A stretch of DNA of 20,132 nucleotides from UBA8337 sp965657665. GTDB taxonomy: Bacteria; Pseudomonadota; Alphaproteobacteria; RS24. Of this stretch, positions 14,983 to 20,132 are shown one piece after another. How positions within the stretch are numbered: the stretch's first letter is position 1; each line of letters begins with the position of its first letter. The stretch spans positions 1 through 20,132 of the forward strand of contig CBFHPF010000015.1 in NCBI GenBank assembly GCA_965657665.1, written 5' to 3'. The position numbers were made by a program, and so were the translations under genes. The notes below the pieces were generated by a model. It was not told where the DNA came from. It saw nothing but the letters and a program-made list of their open reading frames with translations, and searched no databases.

Positions 14983-15615
14983 ATGTTTCGCGATAAGTCG
15001 ACCAGCTATGAGCAAGAAATCTCATTCGGCAAAAAAGTGCCGCATGATGACAGTTTCGAGCGCGATATTTGTAATCATTGCGGTCTGATTAATTATCAAA
15101 ACCCGCGCATCATCGCCGGTGTGGTTGCCACATGGCATGATGATGGGGTTGAGAAAATTCTCATGTGCAAGCGCAATATTGAGCCGCGTTTGGGGTTTTG
15201 GACCCTGCCCGCCGGTTTTATGGAAAAAGGCGAAACCGTTGCGCAAGGTGCGGCGCGTGAAGCCAAAGAAGAGGCTTGTGCTGAAATAGCCACCAATGCG
15301 CTTATCGGCGTTTATAATGTTGAGCGCATCGCGCAAGTGCAGATGTTTTATCGCGGCGAGCTTTTATCGCCTGATATTGCCCCGGGGCCCGAAAGCCAAG
15401 AAGTGGCGCTGATGACATGGGATGAAATTCCTTGGGATGATTTGGCGTTTCCGGCGGTTTATTATGCGCTGCAGCATTGGCATGAAAGCCGCGACAAGGA
15501 AAGTTTTGCGCCCTATTCAGAGCCGGAAAATTGGGCTGATACGCCGGGCTTTGAGGCATTGCGCGCGCGTTATGAACAAGGTGATAAAGAGACTGATAAA
15601 AAGTCTGATACATAA
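14983..15615 (+). CDS. NUDIX hydrolase with a partial N-terminal zinc ribbon
   Basis: The 210-residue protein carries a Nudix box at residues 78-100 (GFMEKGETVAQGAAREAKEE, then ACA), with the G-x5-E, R92-E93 and E96-E97 metal-binding residues in place. The glycine normally found two residues after the EE pair is replaced by Cys99. Before it is ICNHCGLINYQNPRIIAGVV, the second half of the zinc ribbon found in many NUDIX proteins; the first CxxC pair is missing, and the segment before it is polar. It should hydrolyse a nucleoside diphosphate-X substrate, which I cannot name. It follows ccmG by 14 bases with AAAAGGGG in front of the ATG, so it probably shares the ccm transcript. Confidence 0.88.
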   Translation: MFRDKSTSYEQEISFGKKVPHDDSFERDICNHCGLINYQNPRIIAGVVATWHDDGVEKILMCKRNIEPRLGFWTLPAGFMEKGETVAQGAAREAKEEACAEIATNALIGVYNVERIAQVQMFYRGELLSPDIAPGPESQEVALMTWDEIPWDDLAFPAVYYALQHWHESRDKESFAPYSEPENWADTPGFEALRARYEQGDKETDKKSDT

Positions 15616-15636
15616 GCCTGAAGGGGCGAGCACAAT

Positions 15637-16716
15637 ATGAATGAAAAAATCATCACTGCTTTTGAGGCGCAAAGACAGGCTTGTGCGCATTTAGGCTCGC
15701 CGCTCACCGCAGCAATTGTCGCGTTTTGCCGTGATGATTTCATCGCCGATGGGCCGGTCGCCGATTTGGTGCGCGGCTGGCAGGGCGACCCGCTCAATGA
15801 TAATGTACCGTTGCGGCTGGCAGGTTTTGCCCATTTCGCGGCCTTGAAGGGCGACCGGCTTGCGCGGTTTTTTGAAACTTGCGGCGGCGCTTTCACACAA
15901 AGTGATGCGGCTGATTTAAACGCTGCTTTGCGCGATTTATTCTTTAAAAAGCGCGATGATGCGCGCCTGTTTTTGCGCAGCACGCCGCAAACCAATGAAA
16001 CCGGTCGCGCGGCTATGTTGCTGTTGGGGTTTTCTGAGATTAGCAAAAAATTGGCGCTTCCGCTGCGCTTGCGCGAAATGGGCGCCAGTGCCGGGTTGAA
16101 CTTATTTTTTGATAAATTTCATTATCAAATCGCCAGCGATGCAGGCGCGATAGGCTGGGGTGATGAAAAAAGCCCATTGACGCTAGAGGCGACGTGGCGC
16201 GGCACGCCGCCGGTTTTGGCCGAGCATATTGACATCGCCTCACGGCGCGGTTGCGATTTATTTCCGGTTGATATCAGCGCGGCCGATGAGCGGCTGAAAT
16301 TGCAAAGCTGGATTTGGGGCGATATGCCCACGCGCCATGCGAGACTTATGGCGGCACTTGAGATAGCCGATGCTGCACCGCCGCAAATTGATCGCGCTGA
16401 TGCAGCCGGTTGGGTGGCGGCACAAATCATGCAGCGCCCGCAAGGCGAGGCGACGGTTTTATATCACTCGATTGTTTGGCCTTATCTTGGCGTGTCTCAG
16501 CGTTTCGCAATTGAGAGCGCGTTTGCCCAAGCGGGTGAAGATGTGCGCCCCGATGCGCCGCTTGTTTGGCTGAAAATGGATGGTCGCGAATTGAGCACGA
16601 TTGCGCAGCTTTCCTATCGCATTTGGACCGGCGAAAACGGCCCGCAAGGCGAAGAAGTGATTATTGGCCCGTGCCATCCGCATGGCCAAGATATGGATAT
16701 TGAGGCGGCTTTTTAG
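15637..16716 (+). CDS. DUF2332 domain-containing protein
   Basis: The 359-residue soluble protein matches DUF2332: an N-terminal helical part, then WQGDPLNDNVPLRLAGFAHFAAL (about 48-70), LRLREMGASAGLNLFFDKFHYQ (about 142-163), SRRGCDLFPVDISA, and VLYHSIVWPYL with a C-terminal GPCHPHGQD. The GASAGLNL segment looks like a nucleotide- or SAM-binding glycine loop, and methyltransferase-like folding has some appeal, but the activity is unknown. It has AAGGGG upstream of its ATG and follows the NUDIX gene by 21 bases, so it probably ends the ccm-NUDIX transcript. Its stop at 16714-16716 overlaps the end of the convergent yciB gene. Confidence 0.85.
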   Translation: MNEKIITAFEAQRQACAHLGSPLTAAIVAFCRDDFIADGPVADLVRGWQGDPLNDNVPLRLAGFAHFAALKGDRLARFFETCGGAFTQSDAADLNAALRDLFFKKRDDARLFLRSTPQTNETGRAAMLLLGFSEISKKLALPLRLREMGASAGLNLFFDKFHYQIASDAGAIGWGDEKSPLTLEATWRGTPPVLAEHIDIASRRGCDLFPVDISAADERLKLQSWIWGDMPTRHARLMAALEIADAAPPQIDRADAAGWVAAQIMQRPQGEATVLYHSIVWPYLGVSQRFAIESAFAQAGEDVRPDAPLVWLKMDGRELSTIAQLSYRIWTGENGPQGEEVIIGPCHPHGQDMDIEAAF

Positions 16717-17324
16717 TCGCTCATATTGTCTTTATCGGTTTTATCTAAGTCAGCTTCATCTAAGTCAGCATAGCGATTGAGCAGCGGCATTTGAAACATC
16801 ATGAAACCAATGGTCAGCGGCATAAAGCCGAAGACTTTAAAGCTGACCCAAAAATCAGTTGTTTGGGTGCGCCAAACCAGCTCATTCAACGCCGCCAGAA
16901 AAACAAAGAATACCGCCCAGCGACGGGTCAATATCATCCATCCGGCATCAGCCATGGGCAGCATATCGCCCATGAGTTTTTGTAAATAGCTCTGCCCGCG
17001 CACGAGACCCAGCGACAATAAAAATGCGAATAGCAAATAGACCAAAGTCGGTTTCAGCTTGATGAACATCTCATCTTGCAAAAACAGCGTGATGCCACCA
17101 AACACAAAAACAAATCCGGCGGAGGCCAAAGTCATATTATTGGGTTTTTTACCGCGGCTATAAGTGGAGATGAGCGCCAACGCCATCGCCAGCATAAACC
17201 CGCCCGTGGCAATAAACAGGCTGTCGCTTTCGGGCCGGTCAAACCATTCAGGCCCGCGACTGTTCAACACAAAAAATACGCCAAGCGGAGCATATTCTTC
17301 AGCAATTTTGCGCCAACCCGCCAT
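16713..17324 (-). CDS. yciB: YciB/IspZ family inner membrane protein (septation protein A)
   Basis: The 203-residue protein has five to six hydrophobic segments and the family sequences EYAPLGVFFVLN at the start, FGGITLFLQDEMFIKLKPTLVYLLFA (about 96-120, in which the KPT motif is well conserved), RRWAVFFVFLAALNELVWR and TDFWVSFKVFGFMPLT. YciB is implicated in envelope synthesis and division in several bacteria. It ends in an acidic tail (DEADLDKTDKDN). Its ATG overlaps the ftsY stop by one base, making it the last gene of dapF-mtaB-ftsY-yciB. The last four bases overlap the DUF2332 gene on the opposite strand, so no terminator separates them. Confidence 0.93.
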   Translation of the reverse strand: MAGWRKIAEEYAPLGVFFVLNSRGPEWFDRPESDSLFIATGGFMLAMALALISTYSRGKKPNNMTLASAGFVFVFGGITLFLQDEMFIKLKPTLVYLLFAFLLSLGLVRGQSYLQKLMGDMLPMADAGWMILTRRWAVFFVFLAALNELVWRTQTTDFWVSFKVFGFMPLTIGFMMFQMPLLNRYADLDEADLDKTDKDNMSD

Positions 17325-18247
17325 TAATCTGCCGCCTCTTCTGCACCTGTTAGAGCGCGGGCAAAACCATCCGCCTCGAAGCTTTGTAAATCCTCGGCTT
17401 GTTCGCCGACACCGATGAAATAAATCGGCAAAGCCAGCTTTTGGGCAATCGGCACCAGCCCGCCGCCGCGCGCTGTGCCGTCCAGCTTGGTCATCACCAA
17501 GCCGCTAATCTCGGCCACTTGTAAAAAAGCTTCCGCTTGGGCAATGGCATTTTGGCCGGTCGTCGCATCCAGTACCAATAGGCTTTCATGCGGCGCGGTA
17601 TCGTCCAGTTTTTTGATGACGCGGGTGATTTTTTCCAGCTCTGCCATCAAATTATTATTCGACTGCAAGCGACCGGCTGTATCAATCATCAACACATCAA
17701 TCTGCTCGGCTTTGGCGCGTTCCAATGCCTGATAAGCCAGACTGGCGGCATCACTGCCCGGCTCGCCCGCCACCACCGGCACGCCGGCGCGCGCGCCCCA
17801 AATTTGCAATTGTTCTCCGGCGGCGGCGCGAAATGTATCACCGGCAGCCAGCATAACCGACTTGCCCTCGGCGATGAATTTTTGTGCCAGCTTGCCAATA
17901 GTGGTGGTCTTGCCCGCCCCGTTAACGCCGGTCATTAAAATAACAGCCGGTTTGGTTTGCGACAGGTGAAACGGTTTTTCGACATCGCGCAATAAGTCGG
18001 CAATTTCTTCGGCCAAGGCGGCACGCAAGCCCGCATCATCCAAGCTGGCTAAATCGCGGCGCGCCCTTAAAGCCTCCACAATATGCTGCGCTGTTTGCAC
18101 GCCCAAATCGGCCATAATCAGCGCGTCTTCCAATTCGCCTAATTGTTCGGCTGATAATTTTTTGCCGCCCAAAAAAGACAGGCTATCGCCAAGTGCGCGG
18201 CTAGATTTGCTGAGGCCTGATTTCAGGCGGGCGAAAAATCCGCTCAT
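17324..18247 (-). CDS. ftsY: Signal recognition particle receptor FtsY
   Basis: FtsY is the membrane-bound GTPase that docks SRP-ribosome complexes at the translocon. The 307-residue protein has the four-helix N domain (about 1-90) and the G domain with G1 GVNGAGKTT at 107-115, G2 DTFRAAA at 137-143, G3 DTAGR at 189-193, G4 TKLD at 253-256 and the closing GVGEQAEDLQSF. It lacks the long acidic A region of E. coli FtsY, as is usual in alphaproteobacteria; the short basic N-terminus probably forms the membrane-binding helix. The ATG overlaps the mtaB stop by one base and its stop overlaps the yciB start, so all are co-translated. Confidence 0.97.
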   Translation of the reverse strand: MSGFFARLKSGLSKSSRALGDSLSFLGGKKLSAEQLGELEDALIMADLGVQTAQHIVEALRARRDLASLDDAGLRAALAEEIADLLRDVEKPFHLSQTKPAVILMTGVNGAGKTTTIGKLAQKFIAEGKSVMLAAGDTFRAAAGEQLQIWGARAGVPVVAGEPGSDAASLAYQALERAKAEQIDVLMIDTAGRLQSNNNLMAELEKITRVIKKLDDTAPHESLLVLDATTGQNAIAQAEAFLQVAEISGLVMTKLDGTARGGGLVPIAQKLALPIYFIGVGEQAEDLQSFEADGFARALTGAEEAAD

Positions 18248-19545
18248 TATTTTGCCCCCATAGCTGGCACTGCCAAAATCTCATTTTCAATTTGCGCGGT
18301 AAAACGCAAACCATCATGGCCGGTCAGTTTCATATCCAATAATTGCCCCGGCTCATAAGGCGCGTCCAGCGCGACACGGGCAAAGTTTTCGCTGCGCCCT
18401 TCATGCGGGTTTTCCACTAGCACTGTTTGCCGCTTGCCGATTTGTCGGTCGAGCCAGCTCTTGCGCTGCGCATCACCGGCCTCGCGCAAAAGCGCGGCGC
18501 GGCGTTTAATCTCTGCGCCGTTAATTTGGGGCATGCGCGCCGCCGGTGTGTCGGGGCGTGCGGAATAAGGAAACACATGCAGCCATGCCAGATCGCATTG
18601 CGCGACCAGTTTTACCGAATTGTCGAACATTTCCTCGGTCTCGGTTGGAAAACCGGCGATTAAATCCGCACCGAAAGCAATATCAGGGCGCGCGGCGCGT
18701 AATTTATCGCAAAACGCAATCGCTTCTTCGCGGCTATGGCGGCGTTTCATCCGCTTTAAAATCATATTGTCACCGGCTTGCAAAGATAAATGTAAATGCG
18801 GCATCAAACGCGGCTCGCCAATCACCACATCCAGCAAGCTCTGGTCAATTTCAACCGCATCAATGGATGAAAGACGCAGACGCGGCAAATGCGGTACGCC
18901 ATCCAAAATAGCGCGTACCAATTGGCCGAGACCGTCTTCGCCAATATCAGGCCCCCAAGAGGTGATATCGACACCGGTCAAAACAATTTCTTTATGCCCG
19001 TCCGCCACCAAATTACGACAGCGCGTTACCACTTGGTCTATCGGCACAGAGCGCGAATTACCGCGCCCGAAAGGAATAATGCAAAATGTGCAGCGATGGT
19101 CGCAGCCGGTTTGCACTTGTAAAAAGGCACGCGCGCGACCGCTTTGCAGGGCGGGTGGTAATTCTCTTGCGCGGGTCACTTGCATGATATCGCTGGTGAT
19201 GGTTTTGCCGCTCTCATTATCCGCTTTGCCACCCGCATCAGCCAAACGATAGCTCGCGGCTTGCAGTTTTTCCTCATTGCCGATGACGCGGTCAACTTCC
19301 GTCATGGCGCTAAACTTCGCGGCATCGGTTTGCGCCGCGCAACCGGTGACGATAACCGTGCCATCGGGCTGGGCGCGCTTGGCTTTGCGCGCCGCTTGTC
19401 CGGCTTGGCGCATCGCCTCACTGGTGACGGCGCAGCCATTGATAATCGTCGTGTCTTTCAAGCCTGCCGCTTCAGCCAAAGCGGCAACGCTATCGCCTTC
19501 CAGCGCGTTTAATCGGCAGCCAAAATTTTCTACTTTGACACTCAC
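18247..19545 (-). CDS. mtaB: tRNA threonylcarbamoyladenosine methylthiotransferase MtaB
   Basis: MtaB adds a methylthio group to t6A at position 37 of tRNAs reading ANN codons. The 432-residue protein has the N-terminal UPF0004 domain with cluster cysteines Cys10 (NFGCRLN), Cys38 (NGCAVT) and Cys69 (TGCAAQ), the radical SAM motif CDHRCTFC with Cys148, Cys152 and Cys155, the signature RGNSRSVP, and a C-terminal TRAM domain (about 370-425). NFGCRLN and NGCAVT favour MtaB over MiaB or RimO. The start is GTG at 19545, overlapping the dapF stop by four bases (GTGA). It lies between dapF and ftsY, the usual alphaproteobacterial order. Confidence 0.95.
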   Translation of the reverse strand: MSVKVENFGCRLNALEGDSVAALAEAAGLKDTTIINGCAVTSEAMRQAGQAARKAKRAQPDGTVIVTGCAAQTDAAKFSAMTEVDRVIGNEEKLQAASYRLADAGGKADNESGKTITSDIMQVTRARELPPALQSGRARAFLQVQTGCDHRCTFCIIPFGRGNSRSVPIDQVVTRCRNLVADGHKEIVLTGVDITSWGPDIGEDGLGQLVRAILDGVPHLPRLRLSSIDAVEIDQSLLDVVIGEPRLMPHLHLSLQAGDNMILKRMKRRHSREEAIAFCDKLRAARPDIAFGADLIAGFPTETEEMFDNSVKLVAQCDLAWLHVFPYSARPDTPAARMPQINGAEIKRRAALLREAGDAQRKSWLDRQIGKRQTVLVENPHEGRSENFARVALDAPYEPGQLLDMKLTGHDGLRFTAQIENEILAVPAMGAK

Positions 19546-20132
19546 AGCGTGGCCTCGCGGGCGGGCAGAGCCGTTTCGCCGTCATATTCAAACGCAACCG
19601 GACCGGTCATGGTCAAATATCTATCGGGCTGATAATCAATCATGATGACATCATCTTGATTGTCATTTTGGTTGAAAGGCGGGCGAATGGTGATGGGGCC
19701 AGCCTCGCAAACCCCGCCATGAACCGCTGCCGCCGCGGTTGCGCATGCGCCCGTGCCGCACGCTTTGGTGAGGCCGACGCCGCGCTCCCATGTGTCGAGA
19801 CGCAAAATATTATCCCCTATCGGGGCGGCGAAATTAATATTGGCGCGATGGGGAAAGCTTTTATGGCGTTCCAACTGAAAGCCATATTGCGCCGCTAAAC
19901 CGGCTGTTCCGCGCTCGACAAAAATTACCGCATGGGGATTGCCCATATCGACCCGATGGGCATCGGGTAAATCTTTGTGCAGGGAGACCGACGTATCAAA
20001 AACCGGCAAAGGCATGGCAACGCTTACGCGCGCCCCTTCGCTGGTGCACGCCAAAGTGCCGCCCAATGTCGCTAGCGTGATTTGTGGCGTGCCGTCATGG
20101 CGAGCGATAAAAGCCGCCACAGCGCGTGTGCC
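19542..20132 (-). CDS. dapF: Diaminopimelate epimerase DapF, N-terminus outside the window
   Basis: DapF converts LL- to meso-diaminopimelate for lysine and peptidoglycan. The frame remains open to the window edge, adding GTRA before VAAFIARHDG, which matches the region just after the first catalytic cysteine (CGNGTR type). That cysteine and about 80 residues are therefore outside. The second catalytic cysteine is seen in KACGTGACATAA (codon 19760-19758). The substrate-binding segments MGNPHAV and RANINFAAP are present, and the C-terminal WERGVGLTKACGTGA matches the family. A GTG at 20120 could be mistaken for the start but lies inside the conserved core. It is the most upstream gene seen of the dapF-mtaB-ftsY-yciB unit. 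Confidence 0.95.
   Translation of the reverse strand, partial: GTRAVAAFIARHDGTPQITLATLGGTLACTSEGARVSVAMPLPVFDTSVSLHKDLPDAHRVDMGNPHAVIFVERGTAGLAAQYGFQLERHKSFPHRANINFAAPIGDNILRLDTWERGVGLTKACGTGACATAAAAVHGGVCEAGPITIRPPFNQNDNQDDVIMIDYQPDRYLTMTGPVAFEYDGETALPAREATL

Noticed and set aside
20118..20120. GTG as the start of dapF
   Set aside because: Conserved DapF residues (GTRA) continue upstream to the window edge, so the gene is cut rather than short.
1..20132. Mobile elements, CRISPR arrays, tRNA/rRNA genes, toxin-antitoxin or defence genes
   Set aside because: I looked for transposase or integrase motifs, regularly spaced repeats, tRNA-like ends and known defence domains and saw none.

Overview
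The window is one contiguous stretch of an alphaproteobacterial chromosome of moderate GC. The evidence is the compact order dapF–mtaB–ftsY–yciB, a DUF2794 protein, a ccmABCDG cytochrome c maturation cluster next to an aconitase gene, and a short FtsY without a long acidic N-terminus. Almost every base is coding. I see no transposase, phage gene, tRNA, rRNA or CRISPR array.

Layout, left to right. (1) 1-2730, plus strand: the tail of an ABC ATPase overlapping a large YbbP-type FtsX-like permease. (2) 2816-3532: a Bax-inhibitor-1 family membrane protein, closed by a good intrinsic terminator. (3) 3651-4025, minus strand: a DUF2794 protein with its own weaker terminator. Its upstream region carries a perfect 11-bp inverted repeat whose loop holds a strong minus-strand ribosome binding site and ATG, opening a possible 51-codon leader ORF. 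(4) 4291-8997: a four-gene, stop/start-overlapping operon of ABC ATPase, ABC-2 permease, GldG-family protein and DUF4340 protein, a membrane system of unknown substrate. (5) 9193-11958: aconitase B, preceded by a 195-base leader with repeats and a terminator-like hairpin and followed by a strong terminator. (6) 12100-14968: ccmA, ccmB, ccmC, ccmD and ccmG (heme export and apocytochrome thiol reduction), then a NUDIX hydrolase and a DUF2332 protein on the same strand. (7) 16713-20132, minus strand: dapF (cut by the window edge), mtaB, ftsY and yciB, all overlapping by 1-4 bases and converging on the DUF2332 gene with a 4-base overlap of the coding ends.

How the parts relate: the ccm genes make the heme-handling half of the System I cytochrome c pathway; ccmE, ccmF, ccmH and ccmI must lie elsewhere. 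The minus-strand operon joins lysine/peptidoglycan precursor synthesis, tRNA modification, membrane protein targeting and cell-envelope maintenance.

The most interesting points are the aconitase, which from memory resembles the roughly 920-residue AcnB of Bacteroidetes and sits where many alphaproteobacteria keep acnA; the hairpin that displays a start site upstream of DUF2794; and the structured leader in front of acnB. I did not find a clear new defence or mobile system. The least understood multi-gene unit is the GldG/DUF4340 transporter operon.
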